From NCBI GenBank assembly GCA_942492225.1, contig CALODS010000001.1, forward strand, positions 62,001 to 126,000: a DNA stretch of 64,000 nt. The letters run 5' to 3'. The notes below the pieces were generated by a model, which had not been told where the DNA came from, did no database searches, and was given only the letters and a program-made list of their open reading frames with translations. The stretch comes from JAFGTX01 sp942492225. GTDB lineage: Bacteria; Bacillota; Clostridia; Peptostreptococcales; Acidaminobacteraceae. The position numbers were made by a program, and so were the translations under genes. Shown here piece after piece: positions 17,127-25,730 of the stretch (positions are counted from its first letter, which is position 1; every line of letters starts with the position of its first letter).

Positions 17127-18434
17127 TTACTCCTCTCGACCATATCGTTCTTCATAGGTATTCATCAATGATTCTCTAAACTTTGGATGTGCTATTTCAA
17201 TCAATAATTTTGCACGTTGTTTTAAAGTACGTCCCTTTAAATTAGCAATTCCATATTCTGTAACAACGTAATGAACATCATTTCTTGAAGTTGTCACTGC
17301 ACTACCATCCGTTAATAATGGGACTATCCTTGACACCGTTCCTCTAGAAGCCGTTGATGGAATTGCAATAATTGACTTTCCACCTTTTGACATACTTGCT
17401 CCTCGAACGTAATCCACTTGCCCGCCAACACCACTAAATTGTTGTAATCCTATACTTTCCGATGCTACTTGACCCATTAAATCCACTTGGATACAAGAGT
17501 TGATTGAGACCAACTTATCGTTTTGCATAATAACGGCTGGATTGTTGACATAATCTACAGGATACAATTCCACCATAGGGTTCCTATCAACAAAATCATA
17601 GAGTCGTTTACTCCCCATTAAAAATGTTGAAATCATCTTACCAGGGTGAATCGTTTTTTTACTATTGTTTACTACACCAGACTCCACTAAATCTATAATG
17701 CCATCTGAGAACATTTCTGTATGAATTCCTAAATCTTTTTTATCTTTCAAAAAAAGAAGTACTGCATCTGGTATCGCACCAATGCCCAACTGTAATGTTG
17801 AACCGTTTTCTATCAACGTTGCACAATTTTCTCCAATTAATTGTTCCACTTCCCCAATTTGGGGTGGGTTTAATTCATGTAATGGATAATCTGTTTCAAC
17901 AATAAAGTCTAAATCATCAACATGAATAAAATTATCTCCAAATACTAGAGGCATTTGTTTGTTCATTTCTGCAATAACTAACGAAGCGCATTCTGCAGCT
18001 GGTTTTGTATAATCTGACGATAATCCAAAACTACAAAACCCATTCGCATCAGGTTCACTCACCTGTATCAAGGCACAATCAATAGGAAGATGTCCTTCTT
18101 TAAATAAACTTGGTACCTCGTTAAAAAAACATGGTGTATAATCGGCTCTATTTTCCTTAACTGCTTGTCTAGAATTTCCGCCAACAAAAATAGCATTATG
18201 TCGAAAATGTCCAATCATTTCTTCTGCAAGATAATCACCTTTACCAAGACATAGCATATGAATAATCTCTACGTTACTATAGTTTTCTTTATTATTGGTC
18301 ATTGCTTCAAGCACAGCTGTCGGTGTTGAAGCAGCATGCCCCAATACAATCCTCATATTAGACTCAATATAGGTTGCAGCTTCAGTCGCTGAAACAATTT
18401 TATGTTGATAGCGTTCTCTATTTAACATATTCAA
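17127..18434 (-). CDS. cat2: 4-hydroxybutyrate CoA-transferase
   Basis: A 435-residue family I CoA-transferase of the acetyl-CoA hydrolase/4-hydroxybutyrate CoA-transferase group (AbfT/Cat2). It activates 4-hydroxybutyrate with CoA from acetyl- or butyryl-CoA. Visible: GHAASTPTAVLEAM near residue 33, TLQLGIGAIPDAVLL near 193, and the catalytic Glu region HTEMFSDG near 217, then GVGGQVDYVRGA near 315 and TEYGIANLKG near 367. First gene of the operon, with AAGGAGG before the ATG and a -24/-12 promoter 33 nt upstream. Confidence 0.92.
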   Translation of the reverse strand: MNMLNRERYQHKIVSATEAATYIESNMRIVLGHAASTPTAVLEAMTNNKENYSNVEIIHMLCLGKGDYLAEEMIGHFRHNAIFVGGNSRQAVKENRADYTPCFFNEVPSLFKEGHLPIDCALIQVSEPDANGFCSFGLSSDYTKPAAECASLVIAEMNKQMPLVFGDNFIHVDDLDFIVETDYPLHELNPPQIGEVEQLIGENCATLIENGSTLQLGIGAIPDAVLLFLKDKKDLGIHTEMFSDGIIDLVESGVVNNSKKTIHPGKMISTFLMGSKRLYDFVDRNPMVELYPVDYVNNPAVIMQNDKLVSINSCIQVDLMGQVASESIGLQQFSGVGGQVDYVRGASMSKGGKSIIAIPSTASRGTVSRIVPLLTDGSAVTTSRNDVHYVVTEYGIANLKGRTLKQRAKLLIEIAHPKFRESLMNTYEERYGREE

Positions 18435-18466
18435 CCTCCTTATAGATCAACGATACAATTATATAA

Positions 18467-18482
18467 AGCAATTCTCTTGCCA
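18467..18482 (-). promoter_or_regulatory. Sigma-54 (-24/-12) promoter of the cat2-4hbD-sucD operon
   Basis: On the minus strand TGGCAAGAGAATTGCT matches the TGGCAYR-N4-TTGCW consensus, with the invariant GG and GC doublets exactly 10 nt apart. It ends 33 nt before the cat2 ATG. Confidence 0.85.
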
Positions 18483-18510
18483 CATTTTTTTAAAAGCTTC
18501 AAACAAGAAA

Positions 18511-18546
18511 AAAGAACACTGTGTTTATTGAAAACACAGTGTTCTT
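18511..18546 (-). terminator. Terminator of the sigma-54 activator gene
   Basis: Stem AAAGAACACTGTGTTT / AAACACAGTGTTCTTT is followed on the minus strand by TTTTCTT. It lies between the activator gene and the cat2 promoter. Confidence 0.85.
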
Positions 18547-18668
18547 TATATGTATATTTTAAAATTTAATTTTGATTCATAGGGGCGTGTTGTAAAATTG
18601 AAACAGTACTTTTTTTGTAGTTCTTCAAATAAGAGGTCTTTGCAATACATTCAGCAAACCATCATCTT

Positions 18669-18704
18669 CGTTGTGATATAACAACGTGTTGCATCTGCGC
18701 AACG
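18669..18704. promoter_or_regulatory. Two abutting activator sites (upstream activating sequence)
   Basis: Two 18-bp inverted repeats lie end to end: CGTTGT-N6-ACAACG (18669-18686) and TGTTGC-N6-GCAACG (18687-18704). They are about 190-240 bp upstream of the cat2 -24/-12 promoter and directly after the activator stop codon. A third copy precedes the dehydratase promoter at 22369. This spacing is typical for enhancer sites of sigma-54 activators. Confidence 0.75.
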
Positions 18705-18710
18705 GTTTAT

Positions 18711-20192
18711 TTATGAAGAACTTATACCCAATGTTTTTTCTATTTTTCTTTTTTTACGTAAAAGAGTGGATGCATCCATTTGTAAAAGTTTAGCAGCGCC
18801 ACGAATACTGCCTTTTTCAATCATTGCATCTTCAATTAATTGATATTCATACTTCATAACGGATTCTTTCATCCCAATGATTATATCGGAAGGTTGATCT
18901 TTGCATTCACTGGAAAACTCATCTGGTAAGCTATCTACATCAACTATATCACTACCTGCCATAACAAAAATACGTTCAATCATATTCTTCAATTCTCTAA
19001 TATTCCCAGGCCAAGGATAACGATAAAATTGATCATAGACTGCTTTTGTAAATATTTTATTTGTACCATTTTTTTCATTTAAACTTTTGAGGAACGTATT
19101 ACACAGCGGTATAATATCGCAAGGTCTATCTCTAAGTGCTAATATTTCTAAGGGAACGATACTTAACCTATAGTATAAATCTGAACGGAACGTATCATTT
19201 TCTGACATTTCCTTTAAGTTTTTGTTGGTTGCTGCTATGATGCGCACATTGATCTTCTTTGTTTCAGTGCTCCCTATCCTTTGTACTTCTTGTTCTTGTA
19301 AAACTCTTAAAAGTTTCGCTTGCATTTTGTATGGCAATTCTCCAATTTCATCTAAAAAAATAGTGCCACCATTTGCTTCTTCGAACAGACCAACTTTTCC
19401 TTCTTTATTAGCACCTGTAAAAGCGCCTTTCTCATAACCAAATAGTTCTGACTCAATTAAATTTTCTGGGATAGCGCCACAATTAACCTTAACCAGTTTT
19501 TTGTCTGATCGTCCACTATAACTATGTATATAATCTACTAAAACTTCCTTACCAACACCAGTTTCACCTTTAATCAAAACAGTGGTGTCATATGCAGCTA
19601 CACGTCTTGCACATTGTAATAATTTTATCATTATAGGGTTTCTAGAAAAAAATTCACCTTTTCGACCTAACTGTTCTTTTAACATTTCGAGTTCTCTATT
19701 GACACTCAACATTTTTTCGTCTTTTTCCAGCAAAGCCTCTTTGAGTCGAATAAACTCTGTAACGTCTCTAACATTTATGACAACCATTTCGACGGTGCCG
19801 TCATAATCTAATATGGGTGTACCTGTTACCAATACAACTTTCCCTGATGAAAGTTCTTGCTGAATGGTTGTAATTTCTCTAGTTTTGATGACCATGAGAC
19901 TGCATGATTGTGAAATAAATCCATTTTCTACAAGATAACTTACATTTTTTCCGATAACATCTTCAGCCATAATTCCAGTTATACGCTCATATGCTTTATT
20001 AACCATCGTTGCCACACCATAGCCATCCGTTAGAAATATACCATCATATGATGATTCTAATATCGTATCTAATTTTTTTGATATTTTCTTAACAACAACC
20101 AATTCATCGATTGCTTTTATATAAGAATTGCATTGTGCATGATTGCATAATTTTTTCTCAAATATATGCTTTGTTTCAACTAGCTCTACCAT
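18711..20192 (-). CDS. Sigma-54-dependent transcriptional activator with PAS sensor
   Basis: A 493-residue enhancer-binding protein. Residues 35-150 are a PAS domain (LESSYDGIFLTDGYGVATMVN and VVINVRDVTEF). A coiled linker spans about 150-175. The AAA+ domain follows, with Walker A GETGVGKE, the sigma-54-contacting GAFTGA loop, and Walker B IFLDEIGELP. The C-terminal Fis-type HTH is near residues 458-480 (GSIRGAAKLLQMDASTLLRK). It lies between the two operons of the 4-hydroxybutyrate pathway, both with sigma-54 promoters and matching inverted repeats, so it is very probably their activator. The PAS ligand is unknown; an acid or CoA ester of the pathway is a reasonable guess. Confidence 0.93.
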   Translation of the reverse strand: MVELVETKHIFEKKLCNHAQCNSYIKAIDELVVVKKISKKLDTILESSYDGIFLTDGYGVATMVNKAYERITGIMAEDVIGKNVSYLVENGFISQSCSLMVIKTREITTIQQELSSGKVVLVTGTPILDYDGTVEMVVINVRDVTEFIRLKEALLEKDEKMLSVNRELEMLKEQLGRKGEFFSRNPIMIKLLQCARRVAAYDTTVLIKGETGVGKEVLVDYIHSYSGRSDKKLVKVNCGAIPENLIESELFGYEKGAFTGANKEGKVGLFEEANGGTIFLDEIGELPYKMQAKLLRVLQEQEVQRIGSTETKKINVRIIAATNKNLKEMSENDTFRSDLYYRLSIVPLEILALRDRPCDIIPLCNTFLKSLNEKNGTNKIFTKAVYDQFYRYPWPGNIRELKNMIERIFVMAGSDIVDVDSLPDEFSSECKDQPSDIIIGMKESVMKYEYQLIEDAMIEKGSIRGAAKLLQMDASTLLRKKRKIEKTLGISSS

Positions 20193-20344
20193 TTTAACAA
20201 CTCCTTATCGTTAAAACATTAACGAACGATTGCAAAATATATGGGGTATTACACCCCCACAGCAATTTTCTACTAACTTCTTGCCCTTGTTCATACTCAT
20301 AGTAACATCCAAAAAAATAATCGTCAACAGTTCATTTATAAAGA
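20193..20344. promoter_or_regulatory. Activator promoter region with inverted repeat
   Basis: About 20 nt upstream of the activator start lies CGTTAA-N4-TTAACG (plus 20202-20224 region). It resembles, but does not match, the 18-bp CGTTGY-N6-RCAACG sites, and could be an autoregulatory site. No sigma-54 promoter is evident here. Confidence 0.3.
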
Positions 20345-20380
20345 AAAAATCTCTTTCAATATTACATCGAAAGAGATTTT
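20345..20380 (-). terminator. Terminator after the dehydratase-nifU operon
   Basis: Stem AAAATCTCTTTC / GAAAGAGATTTT followed by TTTCTTT on the minus strand, 20 nt after the NifU-like gene. Confidence 0.85.
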
Positions 20381-20399
20381 CCTACCTCATCTATTTTAT

Positions 20400-20684
20400 T
20401 TAGTGGGTTTTAGGATGGTTCAAAATGATTTTTGCCATGGCTAGCATATCTTCACTTGTTTCATTGATTGCAATAACATCAACAATACCATCGACTTCGG
20501 AGGTTAGTGTTTTCTTAACGACATCCTCTAAAGTAACATTTGCTGACGGACAATTTTGACATGCCCCTTCAAATTTTACCCTGACAATACCATTAATACA
20601 ACTCACCAAGGAAACGTTGCCGAAGTGCTCTTCTAAATAAGGTCTAATTTTTGTTTCTAAAACTTCTTTTACTTGTTTCTCCAT
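20400..20684 (-). CDS. NifU-like C-terminal domain protein
   Basis: A 94-residue protein consisting of the NifU C-terminal (Nfu) domain. The cluster-binding CQNC lies near residue 38 (GACQNCPSANVTLEDVVKKTL). Such proteins hold or deliver [4Fe-4S] clusters. It begins 13 nt after the 4-hydroxybutyryl-CoA dehydratase gene. That enzyme needs a [4Fe-4S] cluster for a radical mechanism, so a dedicated cluster-delivery or repair role is a sensible inference. The C-terminal 20 residues extend past the core domain. Confidence 0.85.
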   Translation of the reverse strand: MEKQVKEVLETKIRPYLEEHFGNVSLVSCINGIVRVKFEGACQNCPSANVTLEDVVKKTLTSEVDGIVDVIAINETSEDMLAMAKIILNHPKTH

Positions 20685-20697
20685 AATATCTACTTTC

Positions 20698-22152
20698 TTA
20701 TTCCTTTATCTTAGCAATTTTTTTTGCGAGTTCTTTTTTATGTTGTAAGTTACCTTGTCGCGCAATCATAATACGTTGTGCTTGTGGTGAACCTGCACCG
20801 TGCATTGATTCGGTTCTATAGCCAACAGCTGCAGTTCCTAATGTTAAATTTTCAACCAATCTTAAAATGCGACGTCTACTTTCAGTAGGTACACTCGCGT
20901 TCCCTTTAAAGTACTTATCACAAATAGGACCGAGTACTGGATGATTAAAATCCCTATCTGACGGCAATGTAACAATTAATCCACCAGCAATATCTTCTGC
21001 TAAACGAGAAATTTCATATGGAAATCTTGTCACATTTTGCTTACAAATATTCGCTAATAGCAAATCAATTTGATAGTTACCCGCTTGCGTTTTATGTCCT
21101 TCAGCTGAACAAGCAATACCACAGGCATATAGCGTTTCGTTCAAATGTGTCATTTCAATTAATTTATCTTTTACATGTGATGCTTTATGTGCACCATTAT
21201 ATTCAGCCGCAACAGCTGCAGCACCAATAAGAACATCACCAACACCAACTTTACAACCACCATACGACTGTCTATGGTACCCTGCAAAACGTTCCACAAG
21301 CATACCGGCAAACTCTGTTTCTCCATTTAAGAACAGACGATCATTTGGAACAAAGACATCATTGAATACAACGAGTGCCTCATGTCCACCAAACTCACTG
21401 TTGCCCACATCTATCGATATTCCCTCCTCTATTTTACGTGTATCACAAGATTGTCTACCGTAAATCATGATGACACCCTCAGCATCTGAAGGCACAGCAA
21501 AGGATATTGCATAATCTTTGTCATCTGGTCCCATAGCAATAGTTGGCATAATCAAATGTTCATGCGAGTTGACACAACCTGTTTGATGGGCTTTTGCACC
21601 ACGTACAATAACACCATCAGGACGTCTTTCAACAACGCGTAAATACATATCAGGATCTTCTTGTTGGTTTGGTGGTAAACTTCTATCTCCTTTAGGGTCA
21701 GTCATTGCACCATCAACGGTCCAGTCGTTTTTTTGAACGTCTTTCATATAAGCTACAAAATTATCATGATATGATGTCTGATGCGCTTTGTCTATTTCAT
21801 AGGTTGTACTATAAACCGCATTAAACGCATCCATACCTACGCAACGTTGAAAACAAGCTGCTGTTTTTTGACCAAGTAATCGCTGCATTTTAACTTTTTT
21901 TATTAAATCATCTGTCCCTTGATGTAAGTGACAAAATCTATTTACTGTTTCCCCTGTTAAATGAGATGTTGCTGTCATTAAGTCTGCGTACTCCGGATCA
22001 TGTGCCAATTCATAAGTCATTGCAACAGAATTCATAGAAGGCTTAATCATTGGATGATCCACTGGATTATCAATAAGTTCACCCATCACATATACTTGAA
22101 GATTTAGTTTTCTTAAACTTTCGATATATTCATCTTTTGTCATAATTGCCAT
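20698..22152 (-). CDS. abfD: 4-hydroxybutyryl-CoA dehydratase / vinylacetyl-CoA isomerase
   Basis: A 484-residue flavin and [4Fe-4S] enzyme that dehydrates 4-hydroxybutyryl-CoA to crotonyl-CoA by a ketyl radical mechanism. The cluster ligands known from Clostridium aminobutyricum (two Cys four apart; His and Cys seven apart) are visible as AACFQRCVG near residues 100-104 and YHRQSYGGC near residue 290. The FAD-binding acyl-CoA dehydrogenase-like core is recognisable (RGAKAHQTGCVNSHEHLIMPT). The start at 22152 is chosen because AAGGAAG lies 8 nt upstream; an in-frame GTG at 22161 abuts that site. Preceded by its own -24/-12 promoter and an activator site. Confidence 0.96.
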   Translation of the reverse strand: MAIMTKDEYIESLRKLNLQVYVMGELIDNPVDHPMIKPSMNSVAMTYELAHDPEYADLMTATSHLTGETVNRFCHLHQGTDDLIKKVKMQRLLGQKTAACFQRCVGMDAFNAVYSTTYEIDKAHQTSYHDNFVAYMKDVQKNDWTVDGAMTDPKGDRSLPPNQQEDPDMYLRVVERRPDGVIVRGAKAHQTGCVNSHEHLIMPTIAMGPDDKDYAISFAVPSDAEGVIMIYGRQSCDTRKIEEGISIDVGNSEFGGHEALVVFNDVFVPNDRLFLNGETEFAGMLVERFAGYHRQSYGGCKVGVGDVLIGAAAVAAEYNGAHKASHVKDKLIEMTHLNETLYACGIACSAEGHKTQAGNYQIDLLLANICKQNVTRFPYEISRLAEDIAGGLIVTLPSDRDFNHPVLGPICDKYFKGNASVPTESRRRILRLVENLTLGTAAVGYRTESMHGAGSPQAQRIMIARQGNLQHKKELAKKIAKIKE

Positions 22153-22200
22153 ATCATACACTTCCTTTTCTATATTCTCACTAATTGTATTCTATTATAT

Positions 22201-22216
22201 AGCAAGTGTAATGCCA
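22201..22216 (-). promoter_or_regulatory. Sigma-54 (-24/-12) promoter of the dehydratase-nifU operon
   Basis: On the minus strand TGGCATTACACTTGCT matches TGGCAYR-N4-TTGCW, with GG and GC separated by 10 nt. It ends 48 nt before the dehydratase ATG. Confidence 0.88.
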
Positions 22217-22368
22217 AGTTTATTACCTTAGCCGAAAGTCTCTAATTGCAAAGAACTCATAGCATATTCTTTTATAACAAAAATGCTTTTCGCGTTGCAC
22301 AATTGACACACCTGAAACTTCTTTTTTTAACGCTAACTCTAAATAGGCTATTTTAAAGGAATTGAAGT

Positions 22369-22386
22369 CGTTGTATTTATGCAACG
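22369..22386. promoter_or_regulatory. Activator site upstream of the dehydratase promoter
   Basis: CGTTGT-N6-GCAACG has the same arms and spacing as the two sites at 18669-18704 and lies about 155 bp upstream of the -24/-12 element. A half-like CGTTGC at 22293 may be a weak second site. It falls at the 5' side of the divergent DUF1385 gene. Confidence 0.72.
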
Positions 22387-22490
22387 CTTTTTCCCTAGAT
22401 GTTGTAAAAACACATTATCTTTCTTTTGGTCCTTATATTTTGTATAATGGCCATAGACAATTAATCTATATTCAACAAAGGAGACCTTCT

Positions 22491-23213
22491 ATGAATCAAG
22501 CCATATCAGGTATTGCGCTTATAAATGGCATAAAGCTTAAACGGGCTGGTATTACCTCGACAGTCACACGTCGCTCTAACGGAGAGCTTTCACTCAAATT
22601 AAAAGAGCACTCAAAATCCATGAGAAAAATTCAGCTCATTGGATTTCTAGCGCTCCTTATATTTTCTATTATTCCAGATCCATCAAATACACCCGAGTCA
22701 ACACTGACTACACTGATAATACCTTTTGCACTTTTTATCGTCCTATTGCGCTTCTTTCCCAAATTGCGCCTTCTAAATTATCACGGTGCAGAACATAAAG
22801 TCGTCGAGGCTTATCGGAGGAACCTTCCACTTACCCTTGATTCGGTAAAACCTTTATCAAGAGTCACAAAAGTTTGTGGTACGATGCTGATTGTACCAAT
22901 TATTTCTAGTGTCCTTATATTGTCTGTTACTACACTACTTATTAAAAACAACATCATCTACTTTTTTTTGACCAGTGGTGTTCTCATACATCTATTTCAC
23001 TACTTCCTATTACGCGGTGAAACAGTTGCGTATATTAATTTAAAACGTATTCTTCCATTTTTCAAAAAAGAACGTTATATGATTAAAGCAAATATACTTT
23101 ACAAGCAGTTTGATGCTATTGGTTACTTTCTTCAAGAACATTTTACAACAAAAGAACCCTCTGATGATGAACTTGAAATAGCGATTCTTTGTATGAAGCA
23201 ACTCATTAACTGA
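22491..23213 (+). CDS. DUF1385 family membrane protein
   Basis: About 240 residues. The N terminus (SGIALINGIKLKRAGITSTVTRRSNGELSL) and the central LNYHGAEHKVVEAYRR match the DUF1385 family, a conserved protein of Firmicutes of unknown function often annotated as metal-dependent. Four hydrophobic segments are visible (about residues 50-90 and 140-190). Start at 22491 is fixed by AAAGGAGA just upstream; a longer reading frame from 22362 would run through the activator site and lacks a ribosome site. It is shorter than the usual 300 residues. Divergent from the dehydratase operon. Confidence 0.8.
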   Translation: MNQAISGIALINGIKLKRAGITSTVTRRSNGELSLKLKEHSKSMRKIQLIGFLALLIFSIIPDPSNTPESTLTTLIIPFALFIVLLRFFPKLRLLNYHGAEHKVVEAYRRNLPLTLDSVKPLSRVTKVCGTMLIVPIISSVLILSVTTLLIKNNIIYFFLTSGVLIHLFHYFLLRGETVAYINLKRILPFFKKERYMIKANILYKQFDAIGYFLQEHFTTKEPSDDELEIAILCMKQLIN

Positions 23214-23609
23214 GTAGAAATTATTCATCATAATCTCTTGTAATACAGTTGCAAAAAACGTAATAATCATAGATGCAAAATCAATAATTACACCAATAAG
23301 TACAAGTGTTATATAAAGCGCATTTAGTGTAGCAAGTACGATACCCCTTTTTATCGTTCGTCAATATATTTTTATTGTTTTTAGGAACCTATAAGTTGTT
23401 TAACATTGAATTTAGATTTTTTTATACATAATCGTATGCAGTTTTTACCAAACTCAGGCTTCATAACGAATGATTTACTAGAAAATACTGATTGAGTGAT
23501 TAAAAATATCCATGCTCATAAAAAATAAAAAATTTTTTAAAAAAAAATGAAACTTTTTAAAGAACTGCCTTGTCTAATAGATGTTATAAACAAAAAAGGA
23601 GATATTAAA
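23214..23609. other. Intergenic region
   Basis: AT-rich sequence between two plus-strand genes. I see no gene, no convincing terminator and no recognisable RNA. AAAAAAGGAGAT at its end is the ribosome site of the lipoprotein gene. Confidence 0.4.
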
Positions 23610-24689
23610 ATGAAATTAATGAATGTACTATTAACAACCACGCTTGCAATTGCTTTGTTAGGAACAGGCTGTAGCGTGGATAAGAATGAAGTTCCACCAG
23701 TATCTAATGAACCTTCATCAGGGCAGATCATTGTAAGTGATCTAAAAGAAGAAAAAACATTTTTAGACACAGCACTTGAACTTTTGAGTCAAACTCATGA
23801 GGATTCGAGCAGATTCTTTGAAAGCAGCGAAGAACTTTTATCTGCAGATGGCGTTTATGTAATAGGCCGTAGTTTCCCTGTAACTGCTTTTGGTATTGAT
23901 ACAACACTTTATGCATCCCTTGATGCGAATAATATTGTCAACAGTATTTCTGTCCATCTTGGCGAAGATAATTTTGATGCTATCAAAGAAGAACTTGTAA
24001 ATCAACTTGGTGAAGCAACGGAGATTAACGATGTGCCATCTGAAGGCGGTTTTACGAGTATGATGTGGTCTATTGAAGGAAAATATGTCTATCTGTATCA
24101 AGGCTACGCTACTGTAGATTTACAATTAATTTTACCAGACCAAGTAAAAACTTCTGTAATTGATGAAGACTTTAGTGTACAACTCCCAAATACAATTACG
24201 CCATTATTAGGGGAATCAACACCTTATCCACTACTTCAAGAATTTATAATCGACACATACGATATTCCAGAAGACTATTATTCGAAAACAAAATATTACT
24301 ATAATTATGTGGATTTTAACGGAGATGGCCACGATGAAATTTTTGCAGTTGTCATGGGACCTTACACCAGTGGTACAGGTGGTAGTTCAGCATTTATTGC
24401 CTTTGAATTTGATGGACAATTACAAGCTATTACTAACTTTACTTTAATCCATACACCAGTTATTATCAGTGATCAAGCGACTAAAGGTATGCAAGATATC
24501 ATTGTGATGAAAGCTGGCGGTGGAGCAGAAGCAACCTTTGTCAAATTAACATCTACTGGTGAAGGTCATTATACAAGTGTTAATGCTGGAGAGATTATTA
24601 ATGATATAAGTAACGTCCACGGTCGTGCAATTATTGCCAACGATTTGATGTATGATAGTAATAACAGTCTCTATTTAACTCTTGAATAA
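23610..24689 (+). CDS. Lipoprotein with C-terminal acidic DxNxDG-like segment
   Basis: About 359 residues. The start at 23610 follows AAAGGAGAT and opens a lipoprotein signal peptide with lipobox LLGTGC, so the mature protein is membrane-anchored outside the cell. Residues 45-190 form an unrecognised domain. The C-terminal part has VDFNGDGHDEIFAVV, a calcium-binding-like FG-GAP/dockerin type loop, in a beta-rich context. No family is named with confidence. It stands alone with a terminator hairpin downstream. Confidence 0.7.
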   Translation: MKLMNVLLTTTLAIALLGTGCSVDKNEVPPVSNEPSSGQIIVSDLKEEKTFLDTALELLSQTHEDSSRFFESSEELLSADGVYVIGRSFPVTAFGIDTTLYASLDANNIVNSISVHLGEDNFDAIKEELVNQLGEATEINDVPSEGGFTSMMWSIEGKYVYLYQGYATVDLQLILPDQVKTSVIDEDFSVQLPNTITPLLGESTPYPLLQEFIIDTYDIPEDYYSKTKYYYNYVDFNGDGHDEIFAVVMGPYTSGTGGSSAFIAFEFDGQLQAITNFTLIHTPVIISDQATKGMQDIIVMKAGGGAEATFVKLTSTGEGHYTSVNAGEIINDISNVHGRAIIANDLMYDSNNSLYLTLE

Positions 24690-24732
24690 TAGGTACTTAC
24701 TTATGTTATTTGATGAACTATAAACTATAAAA

Positions 24733-24781
24733 ATGCCCCTTTAGAAAGAAGGACTATAACGCCTTCTTTTAGAGGGGCATC
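24733..24781. terminator. Bidirectional terminator
   Basis: A long stem, ATGCCCCTTTAGAAAGAAGG paired with its near complement ending at 24781, lies between convergent genes. The minus-strand side has the better T tail (TTTTTATAG). Confidence 0.7.
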
Positions 24782-24904
24782 TCTTTATCACTATAGAATT
24801 TCACTTTTCTGGAATATTATTAAATTCTTAGCTTAAGCGCTTTTGTAACAACTTCTATTAAATCAACTGAGTCGTTTTACATAGAAGCAAAAAAACATGC
24901 TAAA

Positions 24905-25666
24905 TTACACCTTGCAAGGATTTTTAAAAGTACAGGGTAATGCTGTGCAACATTTACCACATACATCAACTAATCCCAATGTTTTATGATAAGCATCATT
25001 TTCCAGTAATAACTCGTGACACTTAAAGCGATTAAAGCCCTTTTCAAATGCATTTTGTGGACACTGTTTAACACATATGCCACAAGAATCGTTCTTGAAA
25101 GCCAAACAATTCTCACCTTCTGCTACAGGCGTCTGATTAAGGTCTAAAGAAGTTACAACACTCCCCACTCTTCCAGCACACCCTTTCTCCGTAATCAACA
25201 TATTATTGAGTCCAAACTTACCAATACCAGTAATTTCCGCAATATGTCTATGTGACCAATCACTCATAAGGCTTTCAGCATCAAAATTATGTGTCGCAGC
25301 AATTGTTTTGGACACATAATTTTTTTCATTAAGATACTCAATAATGTGATGACTTAAATCTCCAATAAGTTTATTGGTATCAATATAGGCTTCAGCCCAT
25401 TCTACTGATGAAAAATTTCCTCCAACATTTGATTTTGCAACACTTTCATCGAAAGCCAAGAAAAAACTAATGACACTCTTAGCATTTTCTAATAACTCTA
25501 AAGGCGTTAAATGCGTGGCTCTAACACTTTCTTTTAAATCTTCAAATTTCGTATTGTCTGCCTTTGCAACACCTACAATTGGTTTTTTCCACTGCGTCTT
25601 TGTGTTTTTTAGTGCTGGATAAGCCGCAACATAGTCTACAATTAGCTTCTCAATTTTTATATTCAT
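24905..25666 (-). CDS. 4Fe-4S double-cluster protein related to epoxyqueuosine reductase
   Basis: About 253 residues. The C-terminal region has CGICVKQCPQNAF and a second set of cysteines ending CGKCCTALPCTFKNPC, the double-cluster pattern of the QueG-related Fe-S family. The N-terminal part aligns only loosely with that family and lacks its HEAT repeats, so an epoxyqueuosine role is not claimed. The ATG at 25666 is used because GGAGGGG precedes it; a GTG five codons earlier overlaps that site. Monocistronic. Confidence 0.75.
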   Translation of the reverse strand: MNIKIEKLIVDYVAAYPALKNTKTQWKKPIVGVAKADNTKFEDLKESVRATHLTPLELLENAKSVISFFLAFDESVAKSNVGGNFSSVEWAEAYIDTNKLIGDLSHHIIEYLNEKNYVSKTIAATHNFDAESLMSDWSHRHIAEITGIGKFGLNNMLITEKGCAGRVGSVVTSLDLNQTPVAEGENCLAFKNDSCGICVKQCPQNAFEKGFNRFKCHELLLENDAYHKTLGLVDVCGKCCTALPCTFKNPCKV

Positions 25667-25730
25667 TCCCAACCCCTCCACTGATATTATCTGATAATTC
25701 TCACTATATGATTAATTATACTATATATAA

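Noticed and set aside
24905..25666. Epoxyqueuosine reductase QueG
   Set aside because: Only the double 4Fe-4S pattern agrees; the protein is too short and lacks the family's N-terminal signature and HEAT repeats.
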